From the NCBI GenBank assembly GCA_030533445.1, contig CM060070.1:28358501-28422500 (forward strand): DNA of 64,000 nt. The letters run 5' to 3'. A model generated the notes under the pieces. The model was given only the letters and a program-made list of their open reading frames with translations, ran no database searches and had not been told where the DNA came from. The position numbers and the translations under genes are program-made. Shown here in pieces: positions 25,234-35,389 of this stretch. Numbering within the stretch: the stretch's first letter is position 1; each line of letters begins with the position of its first letter. The stretch comes from Cyprinodon diabolis. Lineage: Eukaryota; Chordata; Actinopteri; Cyprinodontiformes; Cyprinodontidae.

Positions 25234-26425
25234 TGTTAGGAATCCAGTTTGTGTGGGTTGTGTTTTTGTTTGTCTTCCCTCCTCCACCAGGCGGCGCCTG
25301 GTTCTGGTTGGCCTCCTCACACACCTGCAGATGGTTACCTCATTAACGGAGGACTCTTAAGCTGCTGACTGCCACTACCTCGACGCCAGAGTGTTTGCCA
25401 GTTTTGGGTACTCCAGCCAAGCTGAGTTTTGCTGAGTCAAACTGCACTCAAAAAAAAAAACTGTTCCCAGAACGTAATAAAATTATGGAAATAATTTCCA
25501 CCTAAATAAAATGCATTAATTTAGCGAGAAGCAATTTTGTTAAGTGAACAAAGTGTAATTATGTTGGGTCAACATGATGTATTTGCATTACTATTACTTA
25601 ATTACCAGGGGTCAGTCCAACTAGATAAATATGGGTAAATGTAACATACTAACATAATTTTCTTAAGCCATTTAAACTTGTATGATAGGATTATTAGGTA
25701 CATAATTTAATAGGGTAGTTACAACTACTTTTCAAAATAGTACAGTACATGAATTTATTGTGCTGAGCCAACAAAACAAAGTTAGGTAAGAGATTAACTT
25801 CATCATATGAAAATGAACATAAGTAATTATTCACAAAATAAATCATTTTTAACATATATATATATTCAGCTATTTAAAATGTAAATGTCAGCCTATATAC
25901 CCCTAGCTGGTTTCAAGTTTGGAAAAGAAAAACATGAACTAAATTGGATTTGTTGAAATCTGTTTACTTTAAAGCTGACCACGTTGTGAAAATACAACAA
26001 ACAATACAGCCTGAAACAGTGTCCAACATCATGTCCGTAAAAAAACAATAACAGATAGACAAACAAAAGTTGTGACTCCTGAGTTAGGAAATTGGAGCCC
26101 CCTGTCATTAGGTGTCTATATTTAGAGCTTTCAGCAAAGCCCTTTACAAAGTTATACGCAGAAAGTGGTCCTGTCAACTGAGTGCAAAGAACAATATTTG
26201 AGAACAACCAAAATACAGCATTGTGCATCCATATCAAAATATTTTTCTTTAGAAAATAACAATTTGTTTTAAAACCTTACCTTTGCATAAAGAAACATTT
26301 CAAACCATTCTATTTTGTAAACCCAAAATAGCAACAGGATGTATTAAAACACAAACACAGCTTCCATTTCAGTAAATACTCAAATGGCTTCAATACCTTC
26401 CCATTAGAGTAACTATTGAGGGTGA

Positions 26426-27519
26426 CTAACACACAAGTAGAGTTTTCAGTGTTTGAGTTTTTTTTGAGAGTCTGTTTCCATCAAGCTCCATGATGATCTT
26501 CTGCAAAGCTTCAAAGGTATATCTGAGCTCTGGCGGGTAGTTGAGGTTAAGCGCATATACAAGCGCAAACAACATGACCACAGCAAGTGGAACGTTTCCC
26601 AGCCCATCCAGAACTTGTACGCCCTCCAGAACTATACCTATATCTTCCGGTCCATCACCTGGCTCTGCACCTTCCTTGCGAATGACAAATATTCCAAATG
26701 TCCTCTCCATCATTGCAGCTTCACTGCTCCCTCCATCTGCGTTCTTCACAGAAAAAAGGGGGAAATAGAGGATATACATGTAAAGATATGTTATACTGGT
26801 CCCATTTTTAAACACACACACACTAAATTACATACCATGTATTCTTTCACATGGTTCTCGGGCTCTTCATTCAGGTACACACACAGGGCTTTGATGATTC
26901 ACTCTCTTTTGACATCAAGGGCATCAGTCTAAGTATGTAGGACAATAAATAAAAGATAAAACATTTTAATCAACTGGTAGAAGATTTTACAAACAAAACT
27001 TTAAATTATACATTCTTCGAAATGTAAAAATCATTGACAATTTTTATGATATATGAACTTACAATATCCATGGGTGCATTGGTTTAATGTCCCAGCAAGA
27101 CATTTTATCATAGAAATATGTCAAATGTAAGCATGTGCTGCCCAGAAACAGTACCTACCATTGTAACATCAGCGGACATTGTCACATCTGCCCAAGGTTA
27201 ATATTTTATCAGATCCTTCTTCATAAAAGTACATTACACCCCTCTCCATCTAGTTTTATTTCTCTCCATCCCTCTGAAACTTCCGCTTTATATTTCAAGC
27301 ATTAAGTTTAGAATATTGAATCGGTAGAGGTTTGACAATTTCTATTTTATTCTATTATCATACCTTGGTGATGGGTATCTTGATGCTCCTTATCTTTCTT
27401 CCTTGAACGCCGCCTTTCTTGCCAAATACCCTCATCAAGTTTGAAGAATGAGCATCCAGCTGGGAGAAGAACTTTGACAGCAAACTGACGGTTGTAATCC
27501 TCTTAAATTCAGCAGTTAG
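26426..27519 (-). pseudogene. Broken three-exon gene of an uncharacterised teleost multicopy family (SAMD3-like C-terminal half)
   Basis: Three minus-strand exons, all phase 0 with consensus splice sites: 27519-27364 (52 codons, starting LTAEFKRITTVSLLSKFF and containing VFGKKGGVQGRKIRSIK), 26928-26836 (31 codons, with IIKALCVYLNEEPENHVKEY) and 26743-26426 (105 codons plus stop, with FGIFVIRKEGAE, GIVLEGVQVLDGLG and YALNLNYPPELRYTFEALQK). I recall this three-part pattern from numerous predicted fish proteins described as sterile-alpha-motif-protein-3-like; their function is unknown. The N-terminal exons expected upstream were not found. Exon 2 has an in-frame TGA at 26899-26901, where the family usually has cysteine after RE. 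The copy is therefore probably dead or truncated, although exons 1 and 3 are fully open. A transposon origin of the family is possible but unproven. Confidence 0.65.
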
Positions 27520-28628
27520 CTTAAACAGAAAGGGTACACAAAAGTAAATTTAACTATCATAGCATTGAAATGACCGACTAGTTTAACAATTGTCATCTAT
27601 CACCAAATCCTGAATCAGCTTACAAGTTATTTCCAAGGCTAGCCCACATTTTGTTGGCTGATATAAATCACACTGTACATATTTGAATCAAAGTGAATGA
27701 GTGCTGTGCATTTATTCAAGATACAAATAGGATGATTGATTACTAGTTTAATTTATGAGGCAAACAATGCAACCACATTCCTAAAATGAAAAAGCATTTC
27801 TGAAAATACTTTTTCATTTTCAAAATTTACATTTCAAATTTATTTTTGGTATGTATTTTCTGGGGTACATTTTCAAAAAATAAATCTCAAATGTATTTTC
27901 TTTTTTATTTTAATTAAGTAAAATGATGAGAAGCGTTAAAGAAGAAATTTAAAATGCAAACAGGATGTTTGATTACTAATTTCATTAATGAGTCAAACAG
28001 TGCAGCCACATTCTTAAAATTAAAAAGCATCTCTGAAAATGCTTTTTCATTTGAAATATGGTAACGATTTGCTTCCCTAACTGGACTACAGCACAACAGT
28101 ACATTTATGGTAGCACACATTTGTTCCCTGCATGAGCTAATGCTACGTGGAGTTGACATAGAAACCCCGCCAAGGTGCTGGGATGCCGTGGTAGTTTCCA
28201 AACTTAGAGCTAATGACTGTTAAGTGCCGAGTTTTCTGCGGACTCCACGCGTAGCCAAGATTCGGATTGGGGGGAAATTCATCACCACTATTATTCATGT
28301 AGCCTATGTGACTGGAGCCTTTTAGCTGCAGCTACATTCACCAAACGCAGGCAATTATCCCCCACCAGCCATGCCTGCATTAGCTCTTAGCTCATTTTGT
28401 AAATGAATCCGCGCGCGTTGTCAACCATGCCGTCGACCTCAGGATGCTAGCTTGTAAGCTTAGTTAGCTATGAGCATGGCGACAGTCTGATATATTAATG
28501 CACTCTAATAAAACGCCCAGTAACAAATAAATAATCCAAAATGCAAAAGAGGACAATAACTAACTGTCTACAACATGTCTGCTGCCGTATTGTTTTCTGT
28601 TCGATGGATGGTAAAAGATTAAACTTAC

Positions 28629-28770
28629 CTTCTTCCACACTTGAAATTTCTTTTCAAAATGTCGACTCCTCTTTGCCAGCCAGAGTCGGGGACTCACTCA
28701 CCTTTGACCGTGGCCTTCAAGAGAGGGGAATGTGCTCATTACTGCCACCTACTGCTTTGGAGTGTTATTG
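28629..28770 (-). other. Possible upstream non-coding exon of the broken gene
   Basis: On the minus strand a strong donor GAAG|GTAAGTTT occurs at 28629/28628. It is preceded by a repeat-free GC-richer segment with AAAGCAGTAGGTGGCAGTAA at about 28744-28763, a motif I recall from common fish repeats. It would fit a first exon of the gene whose coding exons lie 1.1 kb further on. No start codon could be tied to it. Confidence 0.3.
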
Positions 28771-29570
28771 ATTTGCAATCTTCACCTATTAGAATTAGGT
28801 TGTTTTAACATAAATTATTCAAGTAAATTTTAAGTTGTTGCATTTTATGCTAAATCTACATGATTTAAAACTGTTCAACCACAAAACATGATTTTATATA
28901 GTAGAAGCTACATGTTAGACATAAGATAAGGTAACAGACACCCAGTTTGCTTTTTTTTTAGTGTGAGTTTTTGTCACCTGAGTTTTAACCTTGCTGTTTT
29001 TGTCTTTGCCTCTCGGCAGGAAGTCATCCTGCAAACTGGATGTTTCGGACCTTCTCCCCCCTGGAAGGATTCTCTGAGCACCAAAATGAGCTGAGGATTC
29101 AAGTTTGTGATTGGATCAACTTTTCCCATCAAGGATTGTTTTGGGATTCTCACTATGCAGGGGATTCATCTCCACTATAATCCGTTCATGTACCGCAGGA
29201 AAACTAAGAGGCAGTCAGCTTCTCCGTTCACCAGGGAAAAACCGCATTCTGGGTAAAACCCTGTCCGCCCTCCAACGAACAAGACATTCACTGGTACAAC
29301 CCACACCGACTGGATTCAAAAAGAGACGCCTTTTTCTGGAAACGTGAGTGTGCAACCTAATTCCTCTTCTTCAAGTCAAAGACACTAATTTCCAACTGAG
29401 CCTGAACTAACCGCAGTATCTTCCCCTTCACTTTCCAGTTCTGGTTCAACAGTGTTCAGAGCAGCAGTGGACTCATCTCATTTACTCAAAATAAAACCTG
29501 TTAAACCTTTCCCTGGTCTGTCTGTTTGGTCTTCTGTATGTGGGTTGGAGCACTAGATAAAATCATGACA

Positions 29571-29575
29571 CTAAG
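29571..29575. repeat. Target-site duplication CTAAG, right copy
   Basis: Exact partner of 25229-25233, directly after the LTR end CATGACA. Confidence 0.9.
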
Positions 29576-29725
29576 GTGTTTTGTGTGGAGTTCAAATGTG
29601 CTCATTGTGCACACCTTTTGAGTTTTTCTTTTTTTTTCTTTTTTTTTGGGGGGAATATTAAAGCTTCTTCCAACTTTCTAAATGATATAAAGATCAAGAG
29701 GCCATTCAAAATTGTTTCCTATAGA

Positions 29726-31038
29726 CAGTGATGGGACTAAGGGCGTTGAAAGTAACGGCGTTACTAACGCCGTTACCTTGTTTTACTAACGAGTAATCTA
29801 ACTAATTACTTTGACTGTAACTATAACGCAGTTACCATTGCAGACACCCCGTTACTGCGCGTTACTCAGGTCGCACAATGAACCTTTTTTCATGATAGGA
29901 CTCGTGCGCAGCTGCGTGAAGCTGACACCCCACCCACATCAAAAAACTCTGCAAATAGACTGAATGGTTAGTACAACGTTTGTGCAGAAAAAAATATTGT
30001 TTGTGCTACTTTTGTTTAAGAGATATTAAAGATTATTTTTTAGGTCATCCAGAGGTGCGCGCCTTGTCATGAGAGAGGGGAGGATGAGAATGGCTGATGT
30101 ATAGTGAGATTCCGTCTGTCAGTTGGGTAGGTGGGTGTTTCCGCTGGCGGGTGTTAACGTACAGCACACACAGAGAGATTGGGGAGTCAGGATGACTCCA
30201 GCAGCAAAACTCCAGCAGCAAAATACCGGTGTTACGTCGAGCTGCGTTTCCCCACCACATAACGGTTTCCTCTGCATCTCCGCACAGCGCAGGCGGCAAG
30301 AGTCACCGCGCAAGCGACAGGAAACAGGCATGCTCGCTAAAGGCGCGCAACAGTCGCCCTGTGCTCGCGCCACATGCTATGGAGAGCGTGAACGATCAAA
30401 TGATAGCCTATATGAAGAAAGGGAGAAATCTGGATGGATGGATGGATGGATGGATGGATGGATGGATGGATGGATGGATGGATGGATGGATGGATGGATG
30501 GATGGATGGATGGATGCTCTGACTTTTCAACCTACTGTATTTTTTATTTTAAACATTATTTGATGGCCTTTGTGGCAGGGATGGAGATCCATATTTTATG
30601 TCACACACAGAGTATACATCTAGATAGATAGATGTTACAGTATCTATAACAACCCAAACACACAGGATTTCAGAATTAGACATCCCCAGTTATTAATTTC
30701 ATATACTCAACAGATCTGAATGCCCTGTTAAAAAACTTCACATCGCGTTCCCCCTGATGTCATTTACGTTGAGTTACAAGAAATGCAAAACTCTCTGCAG
30801 GTTCTTGTCTTTGTCGTCCGCTCTATTCAGCTGGCTTTGGAAACACAGGGCGAGAAGGTGGGGGCTGGGTGGTGAGGTTTAAGGGGGCGAGAAACGCAAA
30901 AGTAACGCAATAGTTACTTTTACTAGTAATTAGTTACTTTTATTGTGGAGTAACTCAGTTAGTAACTCAGTTAATTTTTGGGAGAAGTAACTAGTAACTA
31001 TAACTAATTACTTTTTCAAAGTAACATGCCCAACACTG
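29726..31038. mobile_element. Non-autonomous hAT element (1313 bp)
   Basis: Ends are CAGTGATGGG on the left and CCCAACACTG on the right, inverted repeats with one mismatch. They are flanked by a perfect 8-bp duplication CCTATAGA (29718-29725 and 31039-31046), diagnostic of the hAT superfamily. Subterminal regions are built from many copies of GTTAC/GTAAC and TAACTAGTAACTAT-like words on both sides, probable transposase binding sites. No transposase domain is visible. Open frames at 30045-30631 are created by GC-rich filler and the (GGAT)n array. The perfect duplication points to a fairly young insertion. Confidence 0.92.
30431..30516. repeat. (GGAT)n microsatellite
   Basis: About 21 uninterrupted copies of a TGGA-type tetranucleotide inside the hAT element. 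It makes spurious open frames of MDGW repeats in three readings. Confidence 0.97.
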
Positions 31039-31046
31039 CCTATAGA

Positions 31047-31776
31047 CTATTTGTCTGCCAACAATGCACCACAATGTACCTCGTCTCATAAAAAACGAGA
31101 TAGCAAACAGTACCACATGATTCTGCAAATTTAGGTAAGCATAGAACAATAAACCAAAGGGTGTATAGCATATGCATTATCAATCATTTAGACTTTTGAA
31201 TCATATTTTTTTTTTTACCCATTTTGAGCCTACCTGTTTTGACTTGTTTCTTATCTCATTATTGTTTCTTTTAACATTTATTTTCAGGTCCTGCATAAAT
31301 CACAAAGTTGTTTCTTTGTTCAAACATTGGAAAGATTTCCATATTAATTAATTTATTCCTATCTCATACATATACTGTATAACTGGAATGTGCTGCATTT
31401 ATCTTGGGAAATGTTTAATGATTTACCTAATTTAGGAGATGCCTATGGAAATCAATACGTCACACGAATCAGGTTGATTTTAACCCTAAAACAAAACCAG
31501 TTCTGTATAAAGGACCACACCAACGGATAAGAAATGAAAAAAACACAAACATCACTGCTTACACACAGTTTAAGTTTAAAGTTATCTCTCCACTGATCAC
31601 TACCATACACTGGTGGTCATCTGCCAACCCAAACTGGAGCAGAAATGCACAAACCTTTTCTCACAGTTTTTCATTTTGCTGGTTTAGTGGGCCAAGTGTT
31701 ACCACAGCGGAAGCAATGTTTTATTCAAGCTCATGTGGATTTTCTAAACTATGACATTATATTCAAGAGATACCCA
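31047..31776. other. Anonymous stretch
   Basis: AT-rich, no gene or structured repeat recognised. Confidence 0.5.
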
Positions 31777-31778
31777 TT

Positions 31779-31838
<60 letters not shown>

Positions 31839-31840
31839 TC
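31777..31840. repeat. (TTTC)n microsatellite
   Basis: Sixteen perfect TTTC units. Confidence 0.97.
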
Positions 31841-33069
31841 CCATCCATTAAATCAGCGCTGCTTTACATCAGCTTACATATTAATAATAGCAAACCTTTT
31901 TAATTAGCACAGAGATTTTACTACCGTTGGTGATTTTTCAACAAATTAAGTGTTAAAGCTGAAAATAACATTATAGCGTGTCAACAGAAATAAGGTGTCA
32001 TACAAACATGATGTTATTGACCTAACTAAAATCACATCTGTCAAAGCCAGTGAGTGGAGCTTAGCCACAAGAGGCAAAACCACAGTCTAAGAAGTGTGAG
32101 TGTGAGTGTTCTCCAGTGTTGATCTATTCTTCAGCATGCATCAACGCAAGTAAGCGACCCAGTCGTTATAGTGTGGTTATGGGTGAGTAGCCGTGGTTTC
32201 AATGGCTCCTCACACACACACAAACAAAGGGAACTGCTGATAGATGCCCTGCACAGTTAAGGCTTACACACCAAAAATGAAAAGGAATGAATGTACACTC
32301 CATGTTCCACAAATAAATACCACATTAACCACAGCATTGTTGTGAAACTATTATAAAAACACACACCACTAAACACACACAGAAACACAAGCTGAAAGAG
32401 AAAGATTTTTGAGGATTTACTTGGTAATTGAGACGTGATCAGAGGACGCTCTGCATTAGATTGTTACTGATTGCATTTCCACCAGAACCCTCTCAGAAGA
32501 GGTTAAGAATTCAGCTATGTAGATGAGTATTTCTGATGGTTAAGAATATTAATAAGCAAAGATCTGAGGTTTTGAAAATGTGAGTCAACCTCTTTTTTAA
32601 AATTTTGTACCACAAAATTTTTCTAGTTCTTCAAATAAATATATCAAGATATAAACTGACTAAATACAGAATGCAGTTTTTAATTCACAACTGTATTTAT
32701 TTATGAGGGAAACTATTTGAAACGAATGGGCAAATTAATCATAATGTTATTTGCTATAAAGATGGGCCACTCTTCTACACAGAATAGCTTGTTAACCAAG
32801 ATTGGGAAAAAAATCTTTACTGATATACTGATATCTTTGAACTAGGTATGTGATTCATTGTCTGTTTCTTGCCAAAGTCCTAACCAACGACCACTAACTT
32901 CCAAATGACCTGCTTCAACACCACTCAACATTTTTGAATATCTTACCATACCGAAGTTAATGTTGGGGTTAACTCTTCCTCCCATCCTCATTAAACCTGA
33001 TTCTTTGACACGGTTTATTTTTTAGGCTCATGTCACACATCCTGCGGTCAGACCTGTTTTGTCCTAATG
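31841..33069. other. Anonymous stretch
   Basis: No gene supported. Short CA-rich patches near 32210-32225 and 32360-32380. The minus-strand frame 32969-33193 is a shadow overlapping the gypsy relic that follows. Confidence 0.5.
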
Positions 33070-33800
33070 TTTCTTTCAAGATTATAGACTTCATCCTTGT
33101 GCTTTTTTCAGATTGTCTCACAGAGAAAGAAGTTACGGCATGGGGGACCAAGAATTTCTTGCCATAAAACTTTCCCTTGAAGAGTGGCATCACTTGCTGG
33201 AGGTCACTAAATAACCTGGTCTGGACAGATCATAACAACTTGTCTTACCTTCAGTCATGCTTAAACTCCCACCAGTCCTGTTGGTCCTTGTTTTTCTCCT
33301 ATATGAACCTCTACATCTCTTACCATGTCTTGCTAGACGCTATTTCCTGCCAGTGTTTGCCTGAGGAGTCTCCTGCTGCCATACTAACTTGAAATTGTAC
33401 CACTGGCTCAACAACCTGGGAAGTAGAAGACATTCACCCTCCACTTTAAGCCGAACTAGATCACGAAAATTAACCATCAAATAGGATTAGTTCCATCCTC
33501 TGTCCACTTCATTGGTTGCATTATTTAAAACGATCTGCTTATCCTGCTTCTAGCTGCATCAACAATCTAACCTCTCATCGGTGCTGTTAGCCCTACCCAA
33601 AAAGTATTTGGGTGCTTGTTCCATTTGTGCAAAAAAATAAGCCTTCACACCAATCTCCAGCTAGACTTGTTGGACCCCTGGTAATACCTGGTTTGCCACC
33701 TATTGAAGTCTTGCTAGGATATTAACCACCATCTTTCTTCCCAGCCAGTGGAAAGTAAATTTCTATAACCCCTGTTTAGCATTACATTGGCCACTGGAGA
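33070..33800 (+). pseudogene. Decayed Ty3/gypsy pol relic (RNase H to integrase zinc-binding region)
   Basis: Read across frames, LHPCAFF at about 33090-33110 is followed by [19 protein letters not shown] and then LVWTDHNNLSYLQS at about 33215-33255, the RNase H and connection segments of gypsy polymerases. Further on, ACSICAK near 33614-33634 and SPARLVGPLVIPG near 33655-33695 match the end of the integrase zinc-binding region and the linker to its core. The order and spacing are those of the family, but several frameshifts and stops interrupt it. No LTRs are associated. It is much older than the element at 43106 and differs from it in sequence. Confidence 0.65.
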
Positions 33801-34399
33801 ACTCTTTGGTCCAACACAGTCTCCACCCTAAAACGCACCATGGAACAGAATTGACAGTAGATAAGAGGAGCACCTGCAGGTCAGAAAGTCTTTCTTTTTT
33901 TTTCCTGCGTCCAGTTGAAGAAAAGTCCCAACTTTTGTCTTTAAAAACGGCTTAAAAATTGAAAATAACTTAAAATTGCATAAAAGCAAGTGTGCCTTAC
34001 TAATGTTATCTATTGGCATGATTTTATATTAGTTTCGTTTAAGCTGGTGATAAGATAAGGAATTTATGGATTTTTGTTTCTCAAGAGTTCTTGGTTCAAG
34101 ATTAATTGACAGTCCCTAACTGCACCACCGCATGTGGGAGGAGGGAGCAGCTTAGAGACGCTGGCCGACATCAGAGTCCCTCAGTTGCTTCAACCGTTTG
34201 AGCTTGAATATCCAATATTTTAGGTTCACTTATTGGGTCATCCGATAGTCCCGGGACCAACCACCGGTGTCACCGGGTTTTTGGTCCTGGTATTATTGGA
34301 TGTGAGTGTTATGTGTGAATGTGTGTCCGCGTTGTTATTTTCTTTATTTATTATTATTATTATTTTATTTAATTTTTTTTTTTTTTTTTCTCTGTGGTA
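33801..34399. other. Anonymous stretch leading into a G-rich block
   Basis: No gene. At 34247-34300 CCCGGGACCAA and TTGGTCCTGG form a loose inverted repeat around ACCACCGGTGTCACCGG. An ATT repeat and a 16-base T run at 34340-34389 follow. Confidence 0.45.
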
Positions 34400-35310
34400 C
34401 GAGTGGGGGCACTAGGGAGGGAAGGCATGATTGAGATGGTGTGTTTTTTGTTTTTTTTTCTCCCAGGTTGGGGTCTCAACCGCACCCTCTCCCAAATACA
34501 TCTCAAGTCTCCGCTAAGTGCGGAGCCCATTCCCCCCGTCCTGCTCTCCCTCCGCTGGCTAGCGTCGGGGCTCACCGGTGCACTGGTGACGCTCGGGGTC
34601 TGGGGGTGGATGCCCGGGGGGCTGCTGGCTCATTCCTGGCGGCCTCTCCGCTGGCCCCGGCCGGCCGGGGCTTTGCTGGGGCTCCTGTCTGGGGGTCGGG
34701 CGCCCTTGGGGCCTCGGATCCCTGGGGCCCGGGACTGGATCCACTTCGGGGTGGGGCTGGGTGTTGTTCGGGGATTTTCGGTGTCAGTGCCGGTGCCTTT
34801 GCTACGATGCCGGTTCCTGGGCGGTGTTTTTTTCCTATGCCGGTTCTGTGGTACCGGTTCGGGGGGGAGGGGAGCTGCGCGGCATGGTGGGGTGCGAGTC
34901 TTGGGTCCTGTTTTTGGCTCCGGTTTTTCCGCTCGCATTTCTCCTCTTGCATATTTATTTTAATTGTAATTATTAATTTATTAATTAATTTATTTATTTA
35001 CTTATTTTATTTTTTTTTTTTTGTTCCTCGGTGGGGGGGAGCGGTTGCGGGCGGGTCGGTGTCTGGTGTCCACTCTCGCATTGTGGGGGCTCCTTTTTTT
35101 TTTTTTTTTTTTTTCTTGGGTGTGGGCCCCCGGCCGCAGGCGGGTTTCCTGGGTGGTGCGGTCGCGGTGGGTGTTGCGGCCGGTCGCCGGGGCTTGGTGC
35201 CGGGGGGCGGGGCGTGTTTCGATGCTCTGTGGGGCTGGGGCGTTTCGGTCGGTGCCGTGGGGGGGCCGGTGTTCGGTGCCCGGCCCTACTTCAGGGTGGC
35301 CGGCTGCCGG
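34400..35310 (+). repeat. G-rich two-module block
   Basis: An abrupt island of G-rich, GC-rich sequence inside AT-rich DNA. It has two similar modules, each with an AT-rich/T-run leader (34340-34389; 34960-35022), a short G-rich spacer (34390-34440; 35023-35090), a second T run (34441-34461; 35094-35115) and a long G-rich body (34465-34940; 35116-35310). The plus strand has many G runs of four or more, so quadruplex folding is plausible. Frames of up to 306 codons are open here, but they are open in several readings on both strands and consist of Gly/Arg/Pro/Val repeats, so I do not call a gene. It may be a mobile repeat ending in ATAATAAAG near 35320-35330. Confidence 0.5.
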
Positions 35311-35349
35311 CTGGGCATAATTATAATAAAGCAATTTATATGCATGAAA

Positions 35350-35389
35350 CAAGTGGAGTAGTATGGCAATTGCCATACCGCTACACTTG
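35350..35389. repeat. 40-bp near-perfect palindrome
   Basis: The core GTATGGCAATTGCCATAC (35361-35378) is a perfect 18-bp palindrome. The arms extend to CAAGTG/CACTTG on each side, 17 of 20 positions pairing with no spacer. It lies just right of the G-rich block. It could be a fused pair of transposon ends or a cruciform-forming site. Confidence 0.85.

Larger units (their letters stand above)
25438..28963 (-). mobile_element. Insertion within the LTR carrying a multi-exon gene; possible undescribed mobile unit
   Basis: The segment lies between the two LTR halves. Near the left edge is CACTCAAAAAAAAAAACTG (25445-25463). Near the right edge is CAGTTTGC, a T run and AGTG (28943-28963), which reads inward as CACT, A run, GCAAACTG. 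This looks like a pair of inverted ends. TGAGT flanks both sides. The inside is AT-rich with a three-exon gene remnant on the minus strand and a GC-richer upstream part at 28200-28770. Exact ends are uncertain by about 10 bases on each side because of the A/T runs. Whether the unit moved itself or was mobilised by another element cannot be told from this copy. Confidence 0.55.
25234..29570 (+). mobile_element. Solo gypsy-type LTR split by a 3.5-kb insertion
   Basis: The left part (25234-25437) starts TGTTAGGAATCC and the right part (about 28964-29570) ends CATGACA, with a poly(A) signal AATAAA at 29490-29495. Start, end and the flanking CTAAG duplication fit a gypsy LTR; the complete element at 43106 also starts TGTTGGG and ends CATGACA. 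Internal gag-pol is absent, so this is a solo LTR left by recombination between two LTRs. The two LTR pieces sum to about 810 bp. The sequence between them is unrelated to an LTR and carries the broken gene at 26426-27519. The bases TGAGT occur at both junctions (25433-25437 and 28964-28968) and may be the duplication made by the second insertion. Confidence 0.85.

Noticed and set aside
30123..30631. Open frames with MDGW repeats
   Set aside because: Produced by the (GGAT)n microsatellite inside the hAT element.
34441..35361. A 306-codon open frame and several others in the G-rich block
   Set aside because: Open in several frames on both strands at once, composed of Gly/Arg/Pro/Val and runs of Phe from T tracts; explained by low stop-codon density in G-rich DNA.
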